A stretch of DNA of 64,000 nucleotides from Ochotona curzoniae (GCF_017591425.1 NW_024465655.1:1301501-1365500); one strand, 5' to 3'. Positions 43,198 to 53,283 are shown, counted from the first letter of the stretch. Translations and numbers: made by a program. Notes: a model not told the origin generated them from the letters alone.

Positions 43198-44400
43198 TGT
43201 ACTTCTGATTAGCAGATTCTTCTCCTTGGAGCAGGTTTCTAAGGTGTGTCACCCATAGGTCTACAGTTTGATTTTATTTATTGACATAGGAACACAGCTC
43301 TTTGCTTGCATCACTTGTATCACTCCTTCCTGTGAGTTCCAGGTCTGGCTTCTTATGTCAGACTTCCACCATGGTGCCCATAGCCCCAGGTCCTGGCTTT
43401 CCAGTCTTCACCTCCTGTGATCCCGTGCTGAGGCTGCACCGTTGTCTGTACAACCTTCCTCTCATTTCTGATTTGAGCAGTTCCCAGGATTAGCGAGACA
43501 CCAGGAGTTCTATATAGTTAGGTTGATGGTGGTGCTGATCTTGCTGGAACCTGTTGACCGTTAGAACTGAGGGCCACATAGACCTATTTTGACCCATGTG
43601 ATGCCAAACTTGGTATTATTTTCCCTGTGGGACCAGTGTATTGCACCTAGCTCAACGAGTTCTCTCCGAGCTTAGCACATGTGCAGCTCACTATTGTCTC
43701 TGTGGTCATATAGCTTTTACCACACTGTACAAAATAGCGCCTGATATGTCACAACTAGAGTTATTGATCTGCTGGCCGTTAGTTCTAAGGGCTACCTGGA
43801 CCTGTAGGATGCCATGTTGTTGCAGTTTGCTGAGTCAGAAATGAGTTCACTCCCAACTCAGTTCATTTGTAGTCGTGTCCCATAGCCTTTGTCTCCCTAC
43901 ACAAAATGGTGCCCAGTTTGGCTCTAGGAGTTCGACTGTGCTGTGAAATCCACCCTGTTTCTACACCAACCATCTTGAACCTGCCGCTCTGTTTCTGCTC
44001 CTGGTCAAATGAAGCAGAGCAGCAAGACGGGCAGTTCTTTGTCTGGGTTCACTGTCTGAGCTCCCGGTATATACCCCTTTGCACCTTGCTGCTGGATGAG
44101 TTCCAGCTGCCGGTGGAGTTCACCTCACCACATGCTGAATGCTTATCAGTCACTGCAACCCCACACCAGTGTGTCTGCTCTCTGTCTCCCATGTCTGTCA
44201 GTGTCCAGGTGCCCCTCTGCAGTCATTCTGTTATCTTCTATTTCTGGAATGTGCCCTCTCTCCTTCACACTGGCTAATGTTTCTCTATTTTGGAATTTTT
44301 TTTTAAGTTGCCAAATTCTGTAGAGATCAATGGGAAGAACTGGGAAGACCACCTTTGTGTCTTCATTGTGCCAGAGGCCCTAGGCAAAATGGAGTAATGG
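43198..44400 (-). mobile_element. LINE-1 5' UTR with degenerate tandem units
   Basis: Lies directly upstream of ORF1 on the minus strand. Two units of about 200 bases are visible on the plus strand: CCTGTTGACCGTTAGAACTG / CTGCTGGCCGTTAGTTCTAA, CTGTACAAAATAGCGCC / CTACACAAAATGGTGCC, and TCTGTGGTCATATAGCTTTT / CGTGTCCCATAGCCTTTGTC. L1 5' UTRs act as pol II promoters and can be monomeric. The start near 44400 is uncertain. Plus-strand frames such as 43906-44277 are shadows. Confidence 0.6.
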
Positions 44401-44959
44401 CTTGGCAAGAACTTTCCATTTCAGGGGGGAAGGGGTGAGAGGGATGAATAGCCCCTATGTGTCTCATGGTTCTGGACCAATCAGAACTCTGTCGTGAAGT
44501 GACCAAGCATAAATGCAACTCTTTAGAGTTGAATTTTGTGGCAAAAGCTTTAAGTGCTAAAACTGAGGCAGTGGGAGTTTCCTACTGCAGACAGTTTTGT
44601 TTGTCTGTGGGCGGGAGCTCCTTATAAAGAGATGCTATTTTACAGAGAGGGCTACCATTTTTCTCCGTGAAACAGGACATGGGACATTCCTGGCAGGGAC
44701 ATTGTCTTCCGTGTAACGAAGGCGTAGAAGGATGGAACAGTGCGGGACTATGAGGAATGACTGGGACACCAGACTCAGAGGTAGACAAGATGAAGACATA
44801 ACTGCAGTGGCAGCATTTGGGCAAGGGCCAGGAGAGACAGAGCTGGCTGTCTGATCTCATTCTGAAGGGAATAATGGGATTGTGACACGAAGAGCATCTC
44901 TGTTTCTTAGAAATGTCAAGCGGTGGGATAGGGGCAACGGAGCCAAAAGCCTGTCCGTC
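44401..44959. other. Apparently unique sequence, or L1 5' flank
   Basis: No gene recognised. The minus frame 44582-44992 (136 codons) has no known domain. Confidence 0.35.
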
Positions 44960-45240
44960 GTGGGCATTCAGCCAAGTGATTGAGGTCCACATTCGTTTCA
45001 GAGTGCATGGGTTTAGTCATGGTTCTGGATCCTGGTTCCAGCTTGCTGCTAGGGCGGATCCCGGGAGGCAGGCCTAAGCACTCCAGTGGTTCTGTTCTTA
45101 TCACCCACATCGAAGACCTGGTTGGGTACCCAGTTCCTAAGCAACCCTGGCTGTTGCAGGCATCATGATGGGAGTGCCCTCTCTCTTTCGTTCTCTATGG
45201 TAATAATGATAATGACAGTAATAAATGCAATAAAAAGCTA
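44960..45240 (+). mobile_element. Old C-type SINE
   Basis: CGTGGGCATTCAGCCAAGTG, GTCATGGTTCTGGATCCTGG, TTCCAGCTTGCTGCTAGGGC, ATCGAAGACCTGGTTGGGTA, CCCTGGCTGTTGCAGGC and AATAAATGCAATAAAAAG follow the older SINE layout. Strongly diverged. Confidence 0.5.
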
Positions 45241-45576
45241 CTGCTAATATCCATGGAGTGAGGATGAAAGTCTGGAACCTTCCTACGAAGGACTTGAGTC
45301 TAATGGAATTGGAGTGAACCCTAATCCTTTGAGTTATGAGGTGAATCTGATAACATGAAGAAAGGGTTTGAAAATGCTGTCCTGACCAGTACACACAGCA
45401 GGGACAGGATACATCATGACAGGTGGTCCACACGCAGAAGGACAGGTAATGTTTGAATCTGTGGCAATAAATGAGAGGAGACCAAGATTCTCCAAGCAAA
45501 AGTTGTGCTGGCCCAAAGTGTAGAAAATGGGGAAGAGCAACAAATTAATTTAGCTTATAGCAAAGGTCTTTTTTAA
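45241..45576. other. Apparently unique non-coding sequence
   Basis: Nothing recognised. Confidence 0.4.
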
Positions 45577-45594
45577 AAATATATATATATATAT
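45577..45594. repeat. (AT)n microsatellite
   Basis: ATATATATATATATAT next to the SINE tail complement. Confidence 0.85.
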
Positions 45595-45918
45595 TTTAAA
45601 GATTTATGTATTTATTACAAAGTCAGATATACAGAGAGGAGAGACAGAGAGGAAGATCTTCCATCCGATGATTCACTCCCCAAGTGAGCGCAATGGCCGA
45701 TGCTATGCCGATCCGAAGCCAGGATCCAGGAGCTTCTTCCGGGTCTCCCACACGGGTGCAGGGTCCCAAAGCTTTGGGCCATCCTCGACTGCTTTCCCAG
45801 GCCACAGGCAGGGAGCTGGATGGGAAGTGGAGCTGCTGGGATTAGAACCGGCGCTCATATGGGATCCCGGGCACGTTGAAGGCGCGGACTTTAGTCACTA
45901 GGCCATGCTGCTGCGCCC
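45595..45918 (-). mobile_element. Young C-type SINE
   Basis: TTTTAAAGATTTATGTATTT tail complement, then CAAAGTCAGATATACAGAGA, GATGATTCACTCCCCAAGTG, CCTCGACTGCTTTCCCAGGC, GGATTAGAACCGGCGCTC, ATATGGGATCCCGGGCACG and CATGCTGCTGCGCCC. Confidence 0.9.
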
Positions 45919-46238
45919 AATTAAAATATATTTTTATTTTGATTTTTTGAATTATGTGGTACAATTTCATACAGATTGGGATTCTCCCCCAGCAAACTCC
46001 CACCCTCCGACAGATTAGCCAAGGTCTTCACTATTTGTGTGTACACCATGGATCTGCTTTACAGTTTAGTGGAGCCTTTGAGATCTTCAATGTAATATTT
46101 TTGATGCATAAATAAAATTAATAAGATTGAAAAGGACAGAAGTTATAGTTATCAATAAAACAACATTTTTAGAAGATATATATGCATTCTGTTGCTAATG
46201 AAATAAACGACAAATTTAGCAAGGTCTAGCAGTGATCA
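45919..46238 (-). mobile_element. LINE-1 3' end fragment
   Basis: TTTGAATTATGTGGTACAAT, TTCATACAGATTGGGATTCT and CCCCCAGCAAACTCCCACCC form the complement of an L1 3' end (purine tract, then a short A-rich end), closely paralleling 2341-2625. It sits between two SINEs. Confidence 0.6.
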
Positions 46239-46584
46239 TTTTTTTTTCTTTTTTTAAAGAAGATTTATTTTAAATTTTATTGGAAAGTCATATATGCAGA
46301 GAGGAAGAGAGACAGAGTGGAAGATCTTCCATTGCTGATTCACTCTCCGACTGGCTGCGATGGCTGTAGCTGAGCCGATCTGAAGCCAGGAGCCTGGAGT
46401 TTTTTCTGGGTCTATTATGCAGGTGCAGGGTTTCAAGGCCCTGGGCCATCCCCGTCTGTTTTTCCAGCCCACAAGCATGGAGCTGGATGGGAAGTGGGGT
46501 CGCTGGGACGTGATTTGTCACCCATATGGGATCCTGGAACGTTCAAAGTGAGGATTTTAGCTGCTAGGCTACCGCGCCAGGCCC
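46239..46584 (-). mobile_element. C-type SINE between two L1 3' ends
   Basis: TTTTATTGGAAAGTCATATA, TGCTGATTCACTCTCCGACT, CTATTATGCAGGTGCAGGGT, CATATGGGATCCTGGAACG and CTACCGCGCCAGGCCC. The B-box complement is decayed (GGGACGTGATTTGTC). Confidence 0.88.
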
Positions 46585-47050
46585 TCCCTTTAAAAAATTA
46601 TTCATTTTATTATTTGATGATACAGTTCCATAGGCTGTGGGATTTTCCTTCACCCTTCCACAAATCCACGCCCTCCCCCACTGACTTCCCCTACATCATT
46701 ATAGTAGTATAGTCCTTCATAAACAATCGTAAGTCTATCATTCGACTATTGAAGTGTATCCTGACATTGAAGCATGGACAATGGCAGAGAGTCCAGCATC
46801 CTCTTGTCAAGATACAGTTAACAGTTTCACTGGGAGTCCATCTTTGATTTGGAAGTAGAGATGTATGCTGCATTGTATGCTCACATCTAGAGATGAGAGT
46901 CTTCATCACACAGATACTATACATCCCCCTAAATGAAAAGCCATAAAACAAAATCAACAATGGGAAGAAAAAAACAGAAAATGAACAACATGAAGTTAAA
47001 TAATATGCTACTGAATGGCCAGTGTGTCGCAGTGGTCTCTTAACGACAGT
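46585..47050 (-). mobile_element. LINE-1 3' UTR fragment
   Basis: Same family as 41461-42030: ACAGTTCCATAGGCTGTGGG, GCATGGACAATGGCAGAGAG, TGGGAGTCCATCTTTGATTT, CCTAAATGAAAAGCCATAAA, and GAAGTTAAATAATATGCTAC followed by TGAATGGCCAGTG. The tail complement is at about 46588-46610. 5'-truncated near 47050. Confidence 0.7.
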
Positions 47051-47415
47051 GAGGTTCAAGTTATCAGTTTAAATAAAATCTTGAGGCATCAATAATAATA
47101 ATTATTATTACCTGAGAATATTTGGAATATCAGTTGGTAACAAATTTGGTGGTATAGCCAATACTCCGTTTTCCTGTCTATAGTTGTAATCAAAGCAGAG
47201 ACTCTGTCTGTACCCACAGCGCCATGATACACTTAAACAGCAGAAAGTTAAACTTCTAACTGTTCCCAAAAGACTGTGCTACTGTGACAACACGGAGGAA
47301 AGTGGTGGGAGGGGAAAATCAGGGAGGAAGGAGAAGAGAGAAATCCCTTTGCCCACAAGATTGCATCGTGGATAATAATAATAGTAATAAAAATAATAAT
47401 AAGAAGAAAGCATAA
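47051..47415 (+). mobile_element. LINE-1 3' end fragment with (AAT)n tail
   Basis: CATGATACACTTAAACAGCA, AAGTTAAACTTCTAACTGTT and CCCAAAAGACTGTGCTACTG lead into a purine tract (47283-47341: GGAGGAAAGTGGTGGGAGGG and AGGGAGGAAGGAGAAGAGAG), then AAGATTGCATCGTGG and ATAATAATAATAG-type tail repeats to about 47410. This resembles a plus-strand L1 3' UTR and tail, so it points away from the L1 3' end at 46585. Confidence 0.5.
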
Positions 47416-48129
47416 AGATTGAATGATGAGTGATTGCCCATACTTCATAAACCAGTCCACAGACGCCTTGAGAGTCACAAACTCCAGCAAGAACTGCTTT
47501 AGCACAGCAGCGATCCACGGTTTTTCTGTAAATGGAGAGCTCTTTCAAAACTTTCAGGTGGAATTTGGTGAACAGAATCAAGCCTTAGTCAAAGCTGGAA
47601 AGGGCCAAACCAGAACACCCACGGTGCTTGGTGATGCGCTTGCCCTCTGCTGCCTAAGAAGACATTTTCGTAATTTTGCACAATGAGGACGGTACTACCA
47701 CACCAATTCACAGAACAGCATCAAGTTCGAGGTGTAGGATGGAGGTCTGGGTAGCCCTAGCGGTCAAAGTGGACCATGACCTCTGTTCTTCCAGGCCTTG
47801 GTGGGACCAGGCGAAGGGGGCGTGGAGAGTGGAGGGCTCTCTGATTTTTGTCCTGACACTGTGCTGTGGCCTTTGTAACCTGGGGCTGTTCAGCTTTGTG
47901 TTGCCGGCAGAAACGCTGGCCAAAGCCGAGCAGAACCATCGAGAAGACAGACGGACACACAGAATACAAGAGAAGGTGAGAGAGGCGGGTTGTAGGGAAG
48001 GTGCCTTGGGGGATGAGGCCCGAGGGTCAGCCTTCTACACAGAGGTGTTCCCCTATGCCTGGGCTTAGTTCACATGTCTGCCTTTTGGGTTTTGCAATAT
48101 GACAAAACTGTGGATATGGCTGCTTATGC
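47416..48129. other. Apparently unique non-coding sequence
   Basis: Two plus frames (47423-47686 and 47676-48068, 87 and 130 codons) nearly abut, but neither has a recognisable domain and the minus strand is also open. I call no gene. Confidence 0.35.
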
Positions 48130-48520
48130 GAGAGAGGAAGAGGGACTCCACTGTGTTCTAACGGAGAAGTGAGAACAGACGGCCTTCGCGGATGTGGCCC
48201 TCGTCACAGCCTGACCACACGGAATTTGGGAAGGCGTACACGCTTTGAACTCCCAGGCACCGGGACAATAAAGCTCTCTGGTCCCGCTCCTCTTCTCGGC
48301 CTGACAGCGGGTCTCTGGAATGATACGGACGGCACTGTGCGTGTGAAAGTCGCTCTTTATTTCTTTTATGGCTGTCATCTGTGTGCCTCTTGGATCCTGG
48401 GTGGAGACACCTGGCTGGCTTTGAGCTCAGAGTCCTCAGGGTATCCCAGCGAGGCTGCTTCATGGAAACATCCTCTCACCGCTGTCACCTGCACCGCTCG
48501 CCGCATGGAGGAGTGATGCT
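48130..48520. other. CpG-enriched block
   Basis: About 16 CpGs lie in the 240 bases 48121-48360, with more near 48450-48510 (ACCGCTCGCCGCATGG), well above the neighbouring unique DNA. It contains ACAATAAAGCTCTCTGGTCC, which resembles a poly(A) signal of LTR type. It could be a small CpG island, a promoter, or part of a young LTR; none is proven. Confidence 0.4.
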
Positions 48521-49360
48521 CTCTGCAAAGGCAAAGAGGAGACATTTGATGTTGCAGCTGGCCATCTGGCTATCTTTGGGGACTGAACGTGCATATCAAT
48601 TTTGTCTTTTTATTACCCTTACCCACCCGCAAATGCTTAGGCGATGTTAATTGCAGTGTCCTGTCCTTAGCAATTAACCATCGCTAACATGTGGCCAGTT
48701 GAGTGTCCCCGCGAGCAAAGTGGACTGCCTCTGTCTAGCTCTCTTGCAAGGTGGTCATTCAGCATTAAAACATAAATATGAAATGTATTATAAAAATATT
48801 TAATTTCCTTGAAGCCAGAAACTCCAAGGAGGCTCCTTGCGAAGGGGAGAGTACGCTGACGGAATGATGCAGTCTGAATTAGTTTATATAAGTTACAAAA
48901 TATTTCAGTGGCTCTTCAGTGTAATTGCAAGAAAAGCGAACAATTAAGACAGTTTTTCCTGTCTTGAATAGGTCCTATCCCCGGATTCCATAAGGAGCCT
49001 TTCCTCTGCTTGCCGGAATAGGAACAAGCCAGCCCAACAGTCTAGTTTCGACAGGGGCACCTGTGTTTATGCTGACTTGCACTCTTGCTTCTACTTAAAA
49101 CACACAAACTACCAAGTGTAAGTGAAAACAGAGTCTGATTCTACGCAGCCTTCAGTGAAGCAGAGTGACAATGACTGGTTAACTCAATCAACATCCGCAC
49201 GAAGTTTGTCATGAAGTCCTCCTTCCACAAGGAGAGAACAATGTTTTGGCAAAAAGATGGCACTTTTTTTTTTTTTTCCCACATCAGAAAGTGCTTTGGA
49301 AGAAGGTTCAGTGATTGAATGGGATATAGAAATGATGGATTCTGTGGTGCAGCAGGTTAT
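48521..49360. other. Repeat-free sequence, candidate conserved element
   Basis: No gene or repeat. Contains CAGCTGGCCATCTGGC, GCGATGTTAATTGCAGTG, CTTAGCAATTAACCATCGC, ATATTTAATTTCCTTGAAG and GAACAATTAAGAC: E-box and TAATT-type words. Confidence 0.35.
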
Positions 49361-49482
49361 GTCTGTCCTCCCAGGAGCCTCAGCGGCAGGTAACGGAAGC
49401 GCCTGGGATCTGCCCTCTCAGGAGTCTCGGCGTTAGCGGAAGCGATTGGGGTCTGTCCTCCCAGGAGTCTCAGCGGCAGGCC
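49361..49482 (+). repeat. Three-copy GC-rich minisatellite, unit about 42-49 bp
   Basis: GTCTGTCCTCCCAGGAGCCT / TCTGCCCTCTCAGGAGTCTC / GTCTGTCCTCCCAGGAGTCT start successive units. GCGGCAGGTAACGGAAGCGC and CGTTAGCGGAAGCGATTGGG lie within units 1 and 2. The third unit is cut short after GCGGCAGGCC. Confidence 0.85.
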
Positions 49483-50255
49483 CCCTCTGCTTGGCTTTTT
49501 GTCTTGAGGAGCTTCCTATATGCTAGAAGCCACAAGAATGAGGATCTCACCATGTTTTCTTTTTCCCAGTGCCAGTTCTGCTGCAGAATCTATCTGTTCT
49601 TTTCTCTCTTTCTCTTATGAATTTTACCCAGAATTTGCAGTTATTTATGGTAGAAGCAGTTTGTGGGAAGTGTTTTGGGCCATTTTAGGTCAATCCTGAG
49701 GCTTTGCTAATATCCACGTGTTGGAAGAAACAGGAAGTTAAAGGATAGCATATTTTCCCGGACTGCACAATTTCATTCCTGCTCTCAGTGTCCTGCTCAT
49801 AGCTGCTCAAGTTTTCCTTAGAAGAATTCAATAGAGCGCAGTTTTTTTTTAAATTATTAAAACATGTCATCTTTGAACTGACTGATTTTCAAGCTAAACA
49901 ATCATTTTTTGGATGGACCTTTCTTAGTTAAAGAGCTGCTTTGGATACCCTCAAGCTGAAAACAGCAAAAACTCTGTTATTGTTAAGAGCCTACTTGCAA
50001 TAAAATTAATTTCAAAGTTAATATGATGGCTCATTTATCTCATGTTGTATTTGACATGAAAAAATTATCAGACTGGGATAATCTTGCAGAATTAGTCATG
50101 ATAGGATTTGAGTTAGATTAGTAAATTCCAAATGTGGAGCTAGTACAAGTAATTCTAGCTAAATTGAAGGCACAAATGCAATGTAAAACCTTTGGATTAT
50201 TTTTTGGTTTTTATTTATTTATTTATTTGGATTATTCTTACGTTTCAGTGTTCTA
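49483..50255. other. Apparently unique non-coding sequence
   Basis: No gene. AT-rich, with a (TTTA)n run at about 50210-50230. Confidence 0.4.
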
Positions 50256-50723
50256 TTAGTCTGTCATAGCCTTTTTCAAAATTTTATTTTTGATGATATT
50301 CACATAGTTGACTTGGATGAGACCATTGTTTCCAAATCTTCCCCTTCTTCCTCCTGAATCTGGGGGAAGGGGAAAAACTAGGGGAGAAGCCTCCCCAGCC
50401 TCCCCACCACCCCAGTACCCAGGGTTGGGGAATGCCCACCTGATGCCATCCCAGGGTCCCCGCTGCAGGGCCTGCTCCAAGGGTTCTGCTTGAGTGGTTT
50501 CGATAGTTCTGAAATGCTGTTGATCTTGCCTATCCAAAGATGAGGAAATCCTTTCAAGGTCCATCAGCTGACATAATCCACCCCAGAGTCTCCATTTGCC
50601 CAGATATTTGCTGTCAATGGTTGACTGGGGATAGTTATGCAATTTGTTCTGCTCTTGTTCCTCTGCTATGGTATTAGACATCCTCTGCAGGCCCCAATGG
50701 ACTGCCGTGACCTCCATGTGCAT
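50256..50723 (-). other. 155-codon open frame at the 3' end of the composite element
   Basis: I do not recognise the protein. It starts MHMEVTAVHWGLQRMSN, continues with a Gln/Glu-rich, helix-prone segment (IAEEQEQNK), then Trp-rich GKWRLWGGLCQLMDLERI and QRGPWDGIRWAFPNPGYWGG, then a Gly/Pro-rich stretch, and ends VNIIKNKILKKAMTD at the A-rich 3' end. No signal peptide or membrane segment. An open frame reaching almost to the element's 3' end is unusual for pure decay, but a chance frame remains possible. Confidence 0.25.
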
Positions 50724-52560
50724 CTGGGCATGCTCTCAACTCCATGTTAGCCACTTAGAGGTCCAGTTCTGACACATGCACTCTAAGGTCAGACCACAGG
50801 TCCTAGGAATCTCCACATAGTTGGAGTTCTGAGTCCAGCAGTTCAGTTGGGGGATCCTCACAGAAACTTCATTTCAGGTAATCCCAGACCTGACTCTTGT
50901 GTGTGCTTGCCAGTATGGGGTCTGGCTCAGTCCATCACCCATGTCAGCCTACAAACATAACAGTTGTAATTGCTGGGTCAGTTCTATCTCCAACCCTAGC
51001 CCCTTCATAAACCAATGGAAGCTGTAGCCCGGCCCAACCTTGCCCACCACACACTTGGCTCTCATGTTCATCAGAGGGACCTGCAACCTAGTAGGTGCAA
51101 CCCCCAATAATCTCCCTCAGGCCAGTTCCCAGCCCTGGCTCCTATGCAGCAGACTGGCCCAGTCTGTCTCGCATCCCATTTAGCTCTTATATACATCAAT
51201 GGTGTTGAAACTTAGCTCAACCCAACAGACCCCCCCTATCCAACTCACATTCATGCTGGTGGGTGCCACTGCCTGTCTAGTAAGGTCTATCTCCAGCCCT
51301 GATTCTCATGCTCACCAGTGGAAGTTGCAGCTCACCGGAGGTGTGCCCACAGTTTCCCTAACAGGCCCATTCCCAGCTCCAGATCTTGCACTCATCTGGT
51401 GATTTTTCAATCTTGCCTGACAGGACTTGCCCCAGTACCAGCATTTTCCAGCTGATGCTGCAGTTGGGATGGTGGACAGACCGAGACTGGTAGGGCTGCA
51501 GCATCCGATGAGTCCAAGACGGGTGATGGGCTATGCTGAGCTGGGTCAGAACAACCACTATCATGCATGAAATCTGTGGTTAGAAACAGGACTGGTTGGG
51601 GAGTCAAGGGGATGCTCCAGCTGGCTTGTGGCTCCCACTGGTGAGTGGGAGCAATGTTCTGGGCTGGGTGTGACTGCAGTAGCCTTTGGCATGCATGTGG
51701 ACTGGGTCTGGCATGCACCAAATGGGCTAGACTTCAGCAACTGCTGGTGCTCATGAGAACCAGGGTGGTTGTAGAATGGTCTGGGCTAGGTCTTGGCACC
51801 CACTGAACCACGCAAGAGCTGCATCTGTGTGTGGGCCAGGTTTGGCTGGGCTGTAACAGCCAACAGTAAGAACATTAATGGATGTGGGCCAGTTGGGCAA
51901 TGCCACTGTTCCTGCCAGAACAGGAGGTAGACTAACTCAGTCCAGGCCAAGGACCCACTGATGTGTGAGATCTGCCACTGAGAGGTGACTTGTTAAAGGA
52001 GGTTGGGGAACTTCTTTGTCAGGACTCAGTTTCTGCAGGTGAACATAAGAACCAAGGCTGGGCGCAGTTCAGAGCAGGCCAGGTTACAGTACTTGGTAGC
52101 ATACGTGTGGGTCAGGGCTGGGGTTAGGCGAGTCTGGGCCTGATTTGAGAAACAGGGCAGGGCATAAGATTGGCTGGGTCAGGCTGCAGCACCAGCAAGT
52201 TCACATTAGGGATGGGATTGAAGGCTGACTGGACTGGGCACCAGCACCCACCAGCATGAGTTGGAAGTGGGAGCAGACTGGGCCAGGCCAAGCTACAGCA
52301 CCCAATAGCAAATGCTGAGGTGAGGTGGGCCATGGCAGACTGTGCCATAGCACTCACCAGCACACGGGAGAGCCATTTGTAGGGTGGGGGTGGGGCGGTG
52401 TGAGCCTAGTAGGGCAGCTGTGGGGGCTTCTTCTGTTAGGCTGCTGCTTGCACTGGAGAGCGAGTACTGGAACTGTCAGTAGACCAGGTCAGACTGTACT
52501 ACAACACCTGTTGGCCTGCATGTGAGCTGGTTTAGCGGGAGAACCAGGCTGGACTAATTG
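50256..52560 (-). mobile_element. Unassigned composite retroelement-like sequence: tandem units, ORF, A-rich 3' end
   Basis: Read on the minus strand, about 1.7 kb (52560 to 50800) is built of degenerate units of roughly 90-120 bases with recurring words of the type 'CCAGTGGGAGC ... CTGGCCCAGTCTG ... CACCAGCATG'. A 155-codon frame follows. The end is AATATCATCAAAAATAAAAT followed by a T/A-rich run, as at a retroelement 3' end. Only the start of the frame is preceded by an in-frame stop. I recognise neither reverse transcriptase, gag, nor L1 ORF1 motifs. It may be a non-autonomous lagomorph element or the 5' UTR and leader of an L1-like family. Confidence 0.45.
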
Positions 52561-52591
52561 ATTGTATCCATTGGTGCATGTCATAGCCTCT

Positions 52592-52909
52592 TATATAAAG
52601 ATTTATTCATTTTATTTGAAAGTCAGAATTGCAGAGAAAAAGAGAGAGAGATCTTCCATCCTCTGGTTCATCCCCCAAGTGACTGCCATGGCCAGAGCTG
52701 GGCTAGTCCAAAGCCAGCAACCAGAAACCTCCTTAGGTCTCCTCCATGGGTGCAGGAGCCTATGGCCTTGGGCATTCTCTGCTGTTTTCCCAGGTCATTA
52801 GCAGGGAGCCTGATCTGAGGTGTAGCAGCCAGGACTAGAACCGGCACCCATATGGGATGTTAGTGCCATAGGTGGAGGATTAGCTTGCCATACTACCAAG
52901 CCAGCATCC
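52592..52909 (-). mobile_element. Old C-type SINE
   Basis: AAAGATTTATTCATTTTATT tail complement, AGAGAGAGAGATCTTCCATC, TTCATCCCCCAAGTGACTGC, GGACTAGAACCGGCACCC, ATATGGGATGTTAGTGCC and CTACCAAGCCAGC. Older-subfamily layout at its 5' end. Confidence 0.75.
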
Positions 52910-52957
52910 ACAGAATTTTTGATAGGGATTTTTTTTCCCAATTGATCACATTTTTGG

Positions 52958-53283
52958 GGAAAGATTAATAGCTTTTTAATGGAAAGGCAGATATACAGAG
53001 AGAAGGAGAAACAGAGAGGGAGATCTTCTGTCCGATGATTCACTTCCCAAGTGACTGCAATGGCCTGAGCTGTGCCAGTCCAAAGCAAGGATCCAGAAAC
53101 TTCTTCCAGGTCTCACACATGGGTGCAGGGTCCCAAGGCTTTGGACCATCCTTGACTGCTTTCCCAGGGCACAAGCAGGGAGCTGGATGGGAAGCGGGGC
53201 CGCTGGGATTAGAACTGGTGCCCACATGGGATCCTGGCTCTTGCAAGGTGAGGATTTAGCCACTGGGCTGTTGCAATGACCCT
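52958..53283 (-). mobile_element. C-type SINE
   Basis: TTTTAATGGAAAGGCAGATA, GATGATTCACTTCCCAAGTG, GGATTAGAACTGGTGCCC, ACATGGGATCCTGGCTCTTG and GGGCTGTTGCAATGACCC. Same orientation as its left neighbour. Confidence 0.88.

Noticed and set aside
43906..44277. 123-codon plus frame ahead of ORF1
   Set aside because: It is antisense to the L1 5' UTR and has no protein motif.
47279..47581. Minus frame with a Tyr-rich stretch
   Set aside because: The Tyr run is the complement of the (AAT)n tail of an L1 fragment.
47423..48068. Two abutting plus frames as a possible two-exon gene
   Set aside because: No conserved domain, no convincing splice sites, and open frames also occur on the opposite strand.
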